DNA from: a virus
Reading direction: 5' to 3' (one strand)
Virus record (IMG/VR): IMGVR_UViG_3300020281_000007
Location: 1 to 37,856 of that record
Length of the DNA stretch: 37,856 bases
The translations under genes were made by a program, and so were the position numbers. Shown piece by piece: positions 1-7,177 of this stretch. Numbering within the stretch: position 1 is the stretch's first letter; each line of letters starts with the position of its first letter. Under the pieces are notes generated by a model that did no database searches, was not told where the DNA came from, and worked only from the letters and a program-made list of their open reading frames with translations.

Positions 1-77
1 AAACCGAAGCACTCTGTAACGAATAAGTTACCATTTAGCATCTTTACGCAGGATATAGCTGTCTGGTCTTTTCCAGT
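1..77. repeat. Terminal duplication, left copy (contig closure overlap)
   Basis: Identical to 37780-37856. It lies inside the large terminase coding sequence, and removing one copy restores an uninterrupted frame across the join. A 77-nt exact overlap is what a circular k-mer assembly leaves behind, so I read it as an assembly overlap and not as the phage's packaged terminal repeat. Confidence 0.93.
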
Positions 78-1130
78 ACCAGAGGGGTCAACGAACATTA
101 CGCTTCCTGTGTATTCAATGTAGTCTCCGAACTCTTGTGCAGGTCTATGATACCTGTCTCCATTGAATCCAACGCAGGGCAAATCAGTAATTACATACTC
201 AGGGGAGTTCGACCATATAACTTTTTCAGGTGCGTATTCTTTATTGACCGACATAATTACTAGGTCGTTAATTTTTAAGGGGTATCTATCTTGGTCTGAG
301 AGGGTCGTATCGAGCATAAACTGTAGATTGAACCCTGATCGCCCATAAGACGCTTCACGCTCCATTAGATCAATGGCTGAGAACCTTATAGGGTCAACAG
401 GGTCTTTTGGTTCTGCAATTCCTTCTGATAAATTTTTGGCAATACGAGGAGCAAGGCGATCTCCGTAGTTATTTTTTAGTTCTGGGTATCTAGCTGTCCA
501 TATTCGTGTTTCATAGCCACGTTCTTCTAGTGTTAGGTACAAACTGTTCTCTACTTGTGGTGTACCAAGGAAGGTAATCTTTCCATTTGGTTTTAGTATG
601 GCTTCAAATTCTTTTACAGCTTCGCCTAGTTTGTCTCTCATAGGCTGCGTAAAGCTGTTATTAGGTACTTCGCAATCGTCTGCTATAACTTCATCAGCAC
701 GACTCCCTGCAAGCTGCGATAAGACCCCTTTAGAGGAACAGGAGGGTGCGTGATCGGCACTAGCAGGTCTTACATCAAAACTTACCTTACTGTTTCTCTG
801 GTCATCTCTGGGGATTAGTGGAGCTAGTATAGGCATCTCGTTTATAAGACGCATAGTAAAGGTAGTAAAATTATCAGCCCTGTCTTTACTGGCGGATACC
901 ACGAGAAACTTTAGTTGTGGGTCTATCCTTAGTCGCCAAACAACGTAAGTACTGGTAATCCAACTTTTACCTACCCCACGAAACCCCTGTATGATCTTTC
1001 TTCTAGCCCCATGTTGTAGATATTCAGCTATATCTAGTTGAACAGGTGTAGGGTCTGGTAGGTTTAGATGTCTCCAAGTAACGATTAAGAAATATCTAAA
1101 GTCAAGTAGCTTTTCAGGTAATGGCTGCAT
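1..1130 (-). CDS. Large terminase subunit (T7 gp19-like), N-terminal part; continues at 37779
   Basis: ATPase motor and nuclease that packages concatemeric DNA through the portal. Starting at the ATG at 1130, the protein begins MQPLPEKLLDFRYF. A Walker A loop GFRGVGKSW follows near residue 45, and a DExx-type segment VIADDCEVPNN lies near residue 145. The frame runs off the left edge and resumes at 37779. With one 77-nt copy removed the whole gene is 573 aa, close to the 586 aa of T7 gp19. The first nuclease aspartate (FVDPSGTGKDQTA) falls at the join. The start overlaps the preceding zinc-ribbon gene by 17 nt, which suggests translational coupling. Confidence 0.95.
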   Translation of the reverse strand, partial: MQPLPEKLLDFRYFLIVTWRHLNLPDPTPVQLDIAEYLQHGARRKIIQGFRGVGKSWITSTYVVWRLRIDPQLKFLVVSASKDRADNFTTFTMRLINEMPILAPLIPRDDQRNSKVSFDVRPASADHAPSCSSKGVLSQLAGSRADEVIADDCEVPNNSFTQPMRDKLGEAVKEFEAILKPNGKITFLGTPQVENSLYLTLEERGYETRIWTARYPELKNNYGDRLAPRIAKNLSEGIAEPKDPVDPIRFSAIDLMEREASYGRSGFNLQFMLDTTLSDQDRYPLKINDLVIMSVNKEYAPEKVIWSNSPEYVITDLPCVGFNGDRYHRPAQEFGDYIEYTGSVMFVDPSGTGKDQTAISCVKMLNGNLFVTECFG

Positions 1131-1272
1131 CTTTTGGAAGACTAACTTCTACATAAGCATTACATTTAGGGCAAGATAAATTAGTTACAACTGAATATTC
1201 GCTGTATTCATCTGCGTCATTATCTCCTCCCCAGATCAATTCTGTACCACAGTTAAAACAGTTGCATTTCAT
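1114..1272 (-). CDS. Micro zinc-ribbon protein (52 aa)
   Basis: A 52-aa protein squeezed between the terminase subunits. It begins MKCNCFNCGTELIWGG, and a second knuckle CPKCNA lies near residue 37. The two Cys pairs frame a single zinc ribbon and almost nothing else. Its ATG overlaps the small-terminase stop (ATGA at 1272-1269) and its own stop lies 17 nt inside the large terminase, so all three are probably translated together. Comparable tiny zinc ribbons occur in other marine phages as far as I recall. The function is unknown; a packaging or nucleic-acid-binding accessory role is only suggested by position. Confidence 0.82.
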   Translation of the reverse strand: MKCNCFNCGTELIWGGDNDADEYSEYSVVTNLSCPKCNAYVEVSLPKDAAIT

Positions 1273-1490
1273 AATTCACTAGGAGGGATAGTCTCTAGGT
1301 CTGGTAAGTTATTCATAAGGTCTTCCATTGGGTTATTTTCTACAGGGATACACTCGATACCATTATCTTTTAGAAACTGTCTAGCTACATTCAAGTCTCC
1401 TGCCTTTGCTTCGCCACTTCGTACTTTATCAAGCAAGTCTTTTGCTAATTCATAGTGCAAAGTCTTCATTATCTTTAAACTTTTATCCAT
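1269..1490 (-). CDS. Small terminase subunit (T7 gp18-like DNA maturase A)
   Basis: DNA-recognition subunit of the packaging terminase. The 73-aa protein has the typical small-terminase stretch KDLLDKVRSGEAKAGDLNVA followed by RQFLKDNGIECIPV, a helical core, and an acidic C-terminus (MEDLMNNLPDLETIPPSEL). It is a little shorter than T7 gp18 (about 89 aa). It sits directly upstream of the zinc-ribbon and large-terminase genes and is linked by an ATGA overlap. The position before the large subunit and the sequence pattern agree. Confidence 0.88.
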   Translation of the reverse strand: MDKSLKIMKTLHYELAKDLLDKVRSGEAKAGDLNVARQFLKDNGIECIPVENNPMEDLMNNLPDLETIPPSEL

Positions 1491-1517
1491 GATTAGTCTT
1501 GTTTTTAATTAATATAA

Positions 1518-1826
1518 TCACTTCTGATCTGTCTTGCCAGACAGAAGATACCTTATTTTACCAAAAAAACTTAACTTTCTAACTTTTTTGTATAGTCTTA
1601 CACCTTTCTCATAGCGTTGTACTTTAGTTTCTATTTCCGATATACGCATTAATGCTGAAGTTAAAAGTAAATCTTGTAATTTGGTGTATTTAACTAGGTC
1701 TAAACAGTATGCTCTTACTGCTTCGTCAGGCATTTGCTCTGTTTCACGCTGCTTAACCTCAATCTCAAACTCTATTTCTGGCGGTGGATTGCCAACGAGT
1801 ATCTTGAAAAACTCTTTATGGTTCAT
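1518..1826 (-). CDS. Unknown protein upstream of small terminase (102 aa)
   Basis: I do not recognise a family. The protein is predicted mostly helical, with a Glu-rich N-terminal half (PPEIEFEIEVKQRETEQ) and a basic C-terminal third ending LSGKTDQK. There is no signal peptide or clear membrane span. It is 1 nt downstream of the 54-aa gene at 1992 and is co-directional with the terminase genes, so it is late-transcribed. A packaging or lysis role is possible from position but is not shown by sequence. Confidence 0.7.
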   Translation of the reverse strand: MNHKEFFKILVGNPPPEIEFEIEVKQRETEQMPDEAVRAYCLDLVKYTKLQDLLLTSALMRISEIETKVQRYEKGVRLYKKVRKLSFFGKIRYLLSGKTDQK

Positions 1827-1827
1827 A

Positions 1828-1992
1828 TCAGTTTAATTTAGGAAACAACTGTTGCTCTAACATATCAACAGCACGATCATCTAGCGTGTTGGTAGTTTGT
1901 TTACAGATTGCTCTAAGTAAATCAACTACTAATCTCTTCACAGCAGTAGTAGTAAAGAATTTTAGTAGTATTGGTTTTAAGATTTTCAGCAT
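1828..1992 (-). CDS. Small hydrophobic/amphipathic protein (54 aa)
   Basis: From the ATG at 1992 the protein begins MLKILKPILLKFFTTTAV and continues KRLVVDLLRAI, ending in an acidic, soluble tail. An in-frame TTG at 2016 would add eight residues, but ATG is the more likely start. The N-terminal 20 residues form a cationic hydrophobic helix that could lie in or on a membrane. It is the first leftward gene after the divergent point with the rightward cassette at 2059. A small membrane-active (lysis-related) role is conceivable; no family can be named with confidence. Confidence 0.62.
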   Translation of the reverse strand: MLKILKPILLKFFTTTAVKRLVVDLLRAICKQTTNTLDDRAVDMLEQQLFPKLN

Positions 1993-2028
1993 AATAACTA
2001 TTGTGTTACTTTCCAAACATAGCTAACT

Positions 2029-2037
2029 TGGTAGTAT
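2029..2037 (+). promoter_or_regulatory. Possible extended -10 promoter for the rightward cassette
   Basis: TGGTAGTAT fits the extended -10 pattern TGnTAnnnT, about 22 nt before the ATG at 2059. No convincing -35 is seen at normal spacing. The rightward cassette is divergent from its neighbour and cannot be served by the leftward operons, so it needs its own promoter somewhere in 1993-2058. Confidence 0.3.
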
Positions 2038-2058
2038 TAAACAAGAGTCTTAACTTTT

Positions 2059-2298
2059 ATGGAAGATCAAGAGCCAAGTAAAGTTGAAACCATTGTCAAA
2101 GTCTGCGTACTTCTTTGGTCGGCAACGCTATTATCTCTCTCATACTACGAACCGCCATCTGGCAAAAAAATTGTAGATTTTGACCCGACATTTATTGCAA
2201 GTATTTTTTCAGCATCTACTGCGTCACTAGGCTTTTCGATAAAAAAGAAAAAAGATACTATAGTAGATAATAAGAACTCTAAAGTAGGCATCAAATGA
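2059..2298 (+). CDS. Two-helix membrane protein, holin candidate (79 aa)
   Basis: First gene of the only rightward cassette. A charged N-terminus (MEDQEPSKVET) precedes a hydrophobic segment at about residues 12-29 (IVKVCVLLWSATLLSLSYY). A short hydrophilic loop follows (EPPSGKKIVDFDP), then a second hydrophobic segment at about 43-60 (FIASIFSASTASLGFSI) and a basic tail KKKKD. Two spans with both ends cytoplasmic is the class II holin layout (as in lambdoid S21). No sequence family is recognised, so holin is an inference from topology, size and the absence of any other obvious holin. Its end overlaps the next gene by 4 nt (ATGA). Confidence 0.68.
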   Translation: MEDQEPSKVETIVKVCVLLWSATLLSLSYYEPPSGKKIVDFDPTFIASIFSASTASLGFSIKKKKDTIVDNKNSKVGIK

Positions 2299-2654
2299 AG
2301 AAACTATTACTACTAGGTTTGTTTTTAATAGCACCCTGTTATGCAAACGGAGTGCCTTCTTGGACTACTGGTTCAAGTAACAGAACTGAAAACACTACGC
2401 AAACCATAACTCGCAGTATAGTTACTGAAAAATATGGAGCAGCAGTTGAAAGTTGGGAAGCATCTAATATATCTGTAGCTGCTTCAGCAGGTATTGCAGG
2501 TGGAGATGCAGTTTTTACTGTTGCCGACACTTCAGCAGATTGGTCGCTGAGTCTAACTACAAGGGCAGCAGGTGCATTAACAGAACAAATCACACAGAAT
2601 GACACGATTACGACCACTAGCGTTATCACTTCTTTGTCTGTGTTTAGTCAGTAA
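2295..2654 (+). CDS. Secreted protein of unknown function (119 aa)
   Basis: Begins with a clear signal peptide, MKKLLLLGLFLIAPCYA, with cleavage likely after CYA. The mature part is rich in Thr, Ser and Ala with no Cys (GVPSWTTGSSNRTENTTQT; ASAGIAGGDAVFTVADTSA), suggesting a beta-rich periplasmic or surface protein. It starts in an ATGA overlap with the holin-like gene, and its last 56 nt overlap the start of the next gene. Export of a phage protein from an infected cell fits a lysis (spanin-like) or superinfection-exclusion role, but no motif decides between them. Confidence 0.72.
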   Translation: MKKLLLLGLFLIAPCYANGVPSWTTGSSNRTENTTQTITRSIVTEKYGAAVESWEASNISVAASAGIAGGDAVFTVADTSADWSLSLTTRAAGALTEQITQNDTITTTSVITSLSVFSQ

Positions 2655-3135
2655 GGCAAAGGCTGAAGGCGATACTAACGTACAGGCACAGCCAAATGCT
2701 ATAGGGAACTCATCAATAATTAATCAGAATATGAATATCAATAATGGAATGACAGGCAAGCAGCAGTTTGGAAATTTGATTTGTAGTCAACCTACTATGG
2801 CTGTAACTCCCTTTTATACAGGTAATGACGCAGAGAATACCGAGAGTGAAACCTATAGTATCAACGAAGGTTGGGGAATACAGATGAGTTTTATGATACC
2901 TCTGGGAGATAATCAAACTTGTAACGACTTAGCAAAAGTAAAGCTAGAGTTAGCCAGAGAAGAACTAGACAAGCAAGTCCATGATAAGCAATTAGTGAGA
3001 GTTTTAAAGTGTTCACAGCTTCACGCTAGTGGCTATATGATTAATCCTAAATCAGAATTTGCTTATATCTGTAATGACGTAATAAATATTAGAGCTTATG
3101 TTCGTGCTAATCCTGAAAAATTTAAAGGCGAGTAA
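2599..3135 (+). CDS. Secreted cysteine-containing protein of unknown function (178 aa)
   Basis: The signal peptide MTRLRPLALSLLCLCLVSKA ends in KAKA, with cleavage before EGDT. The mature part has an Asn/Gln-rich stretch (NSSIINQNMNINNGMTG) and a core with four cysteines (LICSQ, QTCND, LKCSQ, YICND). A charged helix runs near residues 111-133 (LAKVKLELAREELDKQV). The four Cys could form two periplasmic disulfides. It overlaps the preceding gene by 56 nt in another frame, an unusually long overlap, so the two are probably expressed together. The function is unknown; lysis or envelope modification is inferred from export and position. Confidence 0.75.
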   Translation: MTRLRPLALSLLCLCLVSKAKAEGDTNVQAQPNAIGNSSIINQNMNINNGMTGKQQFGNLICSQPTMAVTPFYTGNDAENTESETYSINEGWGIQMSFMIPLGDNQTCNDLAKVKLELAREELDKQVHDKQLVRVLKCSQLHASGYMINPKSEFAYICNDVINIRAYVRANPEKFKGE

Positions 3136-3161
3136 CGCTCTGTAGAGGAGTTACGAATTAA

Positions 3162-3215
3162 ACAAGTTCCCACTTGTGTTCGTTTCATAAATCCGTTGCT
3201 TTGCATTGACGGATT
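3162..3215. terminator. Hairpin pair in the convergent gap (weak bidirectional terminator)
   Basis: The 160-bp gap between the rightward cassette (ends 3135) and the leftward gene ending at 3296 holds two stem-loops. One is ACAAGT/ACTTGT at 3162-3177 and the other AATCCGT/ACGGATT at 3190-3215. Neither is followed by a good U-run. The convergent position argues for termination, but these are not canonical rho-independent sites. Nothing else is seen in the gap. Confidence 0.4.
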
Positions 3216-3295
3216 CTTGAGTTCATCTTAAGTAACCCTTACTAGAAGCCTTAAGAGAGATCAAGCAGGTACACTCGCCTGAATTTAAGTATATC

Positions 3296-3760
3296 TTATT
3301 TCTTTTGATCTGCAATTTCTTTCTTAAGTACCTTCTTAAATATCTTTGTCATTACTTTTTTAAGTTGATTTATAACGCTTTGCAAAATAATGCTTCCAGT
3401 TACTGCTGCTGTGGCACTAACACCAGATGCTATGACACTTGATGCAATCACTTCTGGCGAAGGTATTGGCATCTCCCCATAAAAAGGTATATTAAATGTA
3501 GCTACAGATTCAGATGATAAAGTTTCTTTGGTGTTTGGCAGGTTTGTCGGTATTGTCTCTGGTACTACTTCTAACCCTCCCTCCTTTGAAGATGATTTTT
3601 CTTCTTCAGCAGAAGATTCCTGACCTCCCAAACCCGACTCTACCTGTTCCAGACTTGGAAGAAGTAGAGGGTCTAGATAAGGTTCTTCCACTATCGGGGG
3701 ATAAAAAATTGTATTAGGGGGTATTAAATTTTCTGGTATATCAATTTGTGGATAATCCAC
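3296..3760 (-). CDS. Pro/Glu-rich protein with one C-terminal membrane span (154 aa)
   Basis: The N-terminal half is Pro-rich and acidic (IDIPENLIPPNTIFYPPIVE; SAEEEKSSSKEGG) and probably extended. A single hydrophobic segment follows at about residues 107-131 (VIASSVIASGVSATAAVTGS), then a strongly basic amphipathic tail (KKVMTKIFKKVLKKEIADQKK, about 134-154). The layout is a membrane-anchored protein with a cationic tail. It overlaps the 83-aa gene by 1 nt and is the last gene of the leftward structural run. It may be a virion, entry or lysis protein; I cannot choose, and no family is recognised. Confidence 0.72.
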   Translation of the reverse strand: MDYPQIDIPENLIPPNTIFYPPIVEEPYLDPLLLPSLEQVESGLGGQESSAEEEKSSSKEGGLEVVPETIPTNLPNTKETLSSESVATFNIPFYGEMPIPSPEVIASSVIASGVSATAAVTGSIILQSVINQLKKVMTKIFKKVLKKEIADQKK

Positions 3761-4011
3761 TAACTAATTCCAATAGCTGCCTTACAAGTTTTTAGTTCTT
3801 CTGCGTCAGTAATTTCAGTAAGAGTGCAGGTTGAATTTGTAAAATTAGCAGGGTCAAAGCCATCTACTGCTACTAAATAACCTTCTATATCAAGGCAGTT
3901 GTAAGCGACTTGAGATTTAGTAGGGTCTTTTTCTGCTAGACCTACTCCCCACGCTTCAGTTTTACCTGTTAAAGCGTACTTATAAAATTTAGTCCAAGTT
4001 GGTGCTGTCAT
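3760..4011 (-). CDS. Small protein downstream of the tail fibre (83 aa)
   Basis: A small soluble protein, MTAPTWTKFYKYALTGKTEA, with three Cys and no membrane span. It starts 2 nt after the tail-fibre stop with the same TAATTATG junction used elsewhere in the tail module. Small genes directly after receptor-binding fibres are often fibre chaperones or accessory tip proteins, so that is a reasonable guess. The sequence itself does not match a family I can name. Confidence 0.66.
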   Translation of the reverse strand: MTAPTWTKFYKYALTGKTEAWGVGLAEKDPTKSQVAYNCLDIEGYLVAVDGFDPANFTNSTCTLTEITDAEELKTCKAAIGIS

Positions 4012-4013
4012 AA

Positions 4014-7000
4014 TTAAGCGTTCCAGTTTTCATGTAGATGGAAGAAACCATTTAGGCTATTAGGCATACCTGCCTGATTCCATGAGTCACTTCCTCCTGT
4101 ATATATATAACCACTTTTACCCATTAATAGCCAAGCATTTTCACTATATGAAGTTCCGACAAAAGAGTAACCTAGAGGGCATATAGGTTCTGGTTGGTTA
4201 TATAAAGGTATGAATGAAGTTACATACTGTTGGCTATTTTCAAATGCAGAACCATTATCATCTTCTAAGTTTTCAACCATATTATAATTCCAATAACCAC
4301 AGTAGAAGATAGAACCAAACTCATCTATCATTACTACTCTTGAATATGTTTCATCTGAATAGGTATGAGCCATTATTGTAACTATCTTACCAACTTTAAA
4401 TTTAGTTTTATTAGAACCTGTCTGCAAACTATCTAACGTCATATCTGTAGTTTCGTTAGGTCTGGAGTTGTTGACATTCTTCGATAAATCTCCAAAGTCT
4501 CTAAATTTAATTTCTGCACCAAACCAGTTACCTTGAGCAGATCCACTTTGTCCAGAAGTGGTAGAAGTATTTGTTCCTTGCTGACCATAGTTATTAGAGC
4601 CTGTAGCGTATATCTTTTGTGCGTGGCCTGTAGTACCGCCATCAGTTATGAAATGCAGAACAGGATAACGACCACCACTTATAGACATATAGATAACTTT
4701 TTGGTTATTGCTATTCCATAAGGTAGAAGCATTTGTTAAACCTATAGGAGTATTTTGTGAAGTACTCGCTGTTGAATTATAAGAACCAACTCTAATACCA
4801 TGTGATTCTCTTTGACCCATGAAGTAAACAATTCCTTCAGTTGTTAATACCCAAGTTCTAGTAATGTCATTACCTCTTTGTGAACTAATAACGTGAACAA
4901 CTTTTTTGTTTTCTAATAACGAACCAGAAACACCTGTTATATGCTGTGGTGTTGTTTGTTGCGTTGTATTACCAAGACCTAGCTGACCATCAGTATTTCT
5001 ACCCCAACCCCATAGTTTGCCTGTTTCTGTAATGGCATACATACAACCATACTGATAACCTGTACCTGTTATGTAAACGATCTTTTCTCCACCGAAAAGA
5101 CTCATAGGCATTTCTCTATTGTAGTAATTAGCACTTGTAGTTCCATCTCCTAGCTGACCATAGCTGTTATAACCAAACCTATATAACTTGCCTTCTGTAC
5201 TTAAGAAGTAATTACAGTCGTTAAAGTCATTTGTTGTAGTATCCATAGTATGAGCAGACCCTATGTGCATCTGCGTAATCTTTGGATAGTTAGCACCTGT
5301 TAGCTCAGTACCAGAGTTATCGTAAAACGATAATGCTAAATGAATATACTTTGTAGATGATTGTCCATCTCCTAATATTCCATCAGCACCATGACCAGAT
5401 GCACTAACCATGCCATTTTCATATAGGAAATATTTTTTAGAACTACCTCCATGTATCTGCATAATCTTTGGAACAGCTACTTGTGGTACACCATCAGCAT
5501 CTAAATATCCAAGATCATTACCATTTAAATCTGTTAAAAACTTAGCGTATGCACTATCTCCTGCTAAAGCTTTTTTCCACCATAAAGGTGTACGGAAGTT
5601 ACTTCTATATGGATAATCAGTAGAACCACCAATAGTACTTCCTGTTCCTATTCCTGCCCCATAAAAGTAACCACTTCCATCATGGTACATATTTCCCCAT
5701 TGATGATATTGACCTGCTGTATCTATGTATCCACCTTGCCTGTAAGCATTACAAGGAGTGCCATATTTAAATCCACGACCTGATTCTTTTAGATATTGAG
5801 GTAAAGGTAAAATAGCTTCTGTGTAATTATTGACATCTTGATTTACAAAGTGATTATATGGCGTCTTCCTTCTTGTTTCCAGAGAAGGCATCTTCTTAGA
5901 ATAAGTACCTGCTGCATCTGTCCAAGCAGGTTCACTTGCAGGGTCAGTTAAGGTTAATATTAAAGCATCAGCTTGGTTAGCTTCGTTTCTTATAATGACT
6001 TGACTTAGTGTAGTTTTTGCATCTGGGGTATATGTAATTGAACCGCCATTTGTAACTGATTGTGGCTGTGCTGTTCCATCTGTTATTCTTCCTGCTGAAC
6101 CTGCCCCACTATATCCAGTAGCGTTAGGGTCTTTGATTGAGTAAGTTAATCCATCAGCAGGGAAAGTAAATGTATAAGACTTACCTTTAGATATTTTTAC
6201 ACTACCACCTGCAATTCCGTCATAATAAAGAGTCGGTGTATTGCTGCTCTTTCCATTTGTAAACTGACCTCTTGCCATACCACTATGAACACTACAGTAA
6301 TATCTCATGTTGTAGTAGGCAGTTGGGTTAACTGTCCAGACTATTGTTGCTCCTGCTTGTCCTGCTGTTCCGTTTCTTACAATTCCGTATTGTGTTTCAT
6401 TGTATATTGCTGAATAGCTAGTACCTGAATGAGCAACTTCAAAAGCAAATACATGACTTGTGTTACTTGAGTCACTAACATCAAAAGTAATTACATCTCC
6501 AATATTTGCAACTATCGTAGGTCTTTCAACTCCTCCAATATGAAACTGGTTTTGACCATTAACTGCTGCTACAGTTACAACTTCTGTTCTAGTAGAAGAT
6601 ACAGCGTTATCATCTCCAAGTAATATCTCCTGTCTAATTGTTGCTGATACATCTATAGGGTGGTAAACAAAATTATTTTCGTTTGGTAAGTCTTCGTTTG
6701 GTGCATCAATTACAGTTAATCTTGAACCTAAGTTTCCAATAGGTAATCTTTTATTTGTACTTCCATCATTATCTCTTACGAGCATATCTCCTGAAGTTGT
6801 TAAAACATCTGCACTAGGAGCATTAACAATAAGAGTCCAATTAGAAGGTACAGCAGCAGGGTTAGTTGTAACGTATGTTCCTGAATTATTACTTACAGTT
6901 AATATATACGCAGCATTTTGCCATCTAACTATATCTCCTTTGTAGTAAGTAGTTCCTGAAACCCAATCTCCTTTCCAATTTAAACCTTCTGCCATCTTAT

Positions 7001-7175
7001 CCCAAGATGTACCTAAAGCGTGTTGACTAGCAGGGTTTTGAGCAGTATTGTTATCTATTGCAGAAACGTATGAAGAACCTTGGTAATAAACTACGTCATC
7101 TTTTCCGTAGGTAGAAGAACTAATCCAGTCTCCTCTCCAATTAAACTTGAGTTTACCTAAATCAATTTGTGCCAT
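4014..7175 (-). CDS. Receptor-binding tail fibre with cupredoxin-like and RCC1-like propeller domains (1053 aa)
   Basis: Likely distal host-recognition fibre. Residues 11-48 and 65-106 are tandem aromatic repeats (FNWRGDWISSSTYGKDDVVY / LNWKGDWVSGTTYYKGDIVR) resembling CBM5/12-type carbohydrate-binding modules. Residues about 196-306 look like a cupredoxin: His241, then YYCSVHSGMARG, giving Cys294, His297 and Met300 in amicyanin spacing. Residues about 565-1045 carry seven RCC1-type blades, for example KLYRFGYNSYGQLGDGT and KLWGWGRNTDGQLGLGN, with others near 595, 785, 857, 955 and 1025. These suggest a seven-bladed beta-propeller head. The gene starts 2 nt after the gp17-like adaptor (TAACTATGG) and precedes an 83-aa possible chaperone. 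Receptor identity is not inferable. Confidence 0.85.
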   Translation of the reverse strand: MAQIDLGKLKFNWRGDWISSSTYGKDDVVYYQGSSYVSAIDNNTAQNPASQHALGTSWDKMAEGLNWKGDWVSGTTYYKGDIVRWQNAAYILTVSNNSGTYVTTNPAAVPSNWTLIVNAPSADVLTTSGDMLVRDNDGSTNKRLPIGNLGSRLTVIDAPNEDLPNENNFVYHPIDVSATIRQEILLGDDNAVSSTRTEVVTVAAVNGQNQFHIGGVERPTIVANIGDVITFDVSDSSNTSHVFAFEVAHSGTSYSAIYNETQYGIVRNGTAGQAGATIVWTVNPTAYYNMRYYCSVHSGMARGQFTNGKSSNTPTLYYDGIAGGSVKISKGKSYTFTFPADGLTYSIKDPNATGYSGAGSAGRITDGTAQPQSVTNGGSITYTPDAKTTLSQVIIRNEANQADALILTLTDPASEPAWTDAAGTYSKKMPSLETRRKTPYNHFVNQDVNNYTEAILPLPQYLKESGRGFKYGTPCNAYRQGGYIDTAGQYHQWGNMYHDGSGYFYGAGIGTGSTIGGSTDYPYRSNFRTPLWWKKALAGDSAYAKFLTDLNGNDLGYLDADGVPQVAVPKIMQIHGGSSKKYFLYENGMVSASGHGADGILGDGQSSTKYIHLALSFYDNSGTELTGANYPKITQMHIGSAHTMDTTTNDFNDCNYFLSTEGKLYRFGYNSYGQLGDGTTSANYYNREMPMSLFGGEKIVYITGTGYQYGCMYAITETGKLWGWGRNTDGQLGLGNTTQQTTPQHITGVSGSLLENKKVVHVISSQRGNDITRTWVLTTEGIVYFMGQRESHGIRVGSYNSTASTSQNTPIGLTNASTLWNSNNQKVIYMSISGGRYPVLHFITDGGTTGHAQKIYATGSNNYGQQGTNTSTTSGQSGSAQGNWFGAEIKFRDFGDLSKNVNNSRPNETTDMTLDSLQTGSNKTKFKVGKIVTIMAHTYSDETYSRVVMIDEFGSIFYCGYWNYNMVENLEDDNGSAFENSQQYVTSFIPLYNQPEPICPLGYSFVGTSYSENAWLLMGKSGYIYTGGSDSWNQAGMPNSLNGFFHLHENWNA

Positions 7176-7177
7176 AG

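Noticed and set aside
1-77. The 77-nt terminal repeat as the phage's packaged direct terminal repeat
   Set aside because: It lies inside the terminase coding sequence and has an exact k-mer-like length; the expected terminal region is the gene-free stretch after terminase.
2339-2629. Leftward 96-aa frame opposite the secreted protein
   Set aside because: It is the antisense of a gene with a clear signal peptide and coupling signals; hydrophobicity is an artefact of reversed Ala/Thr codons.
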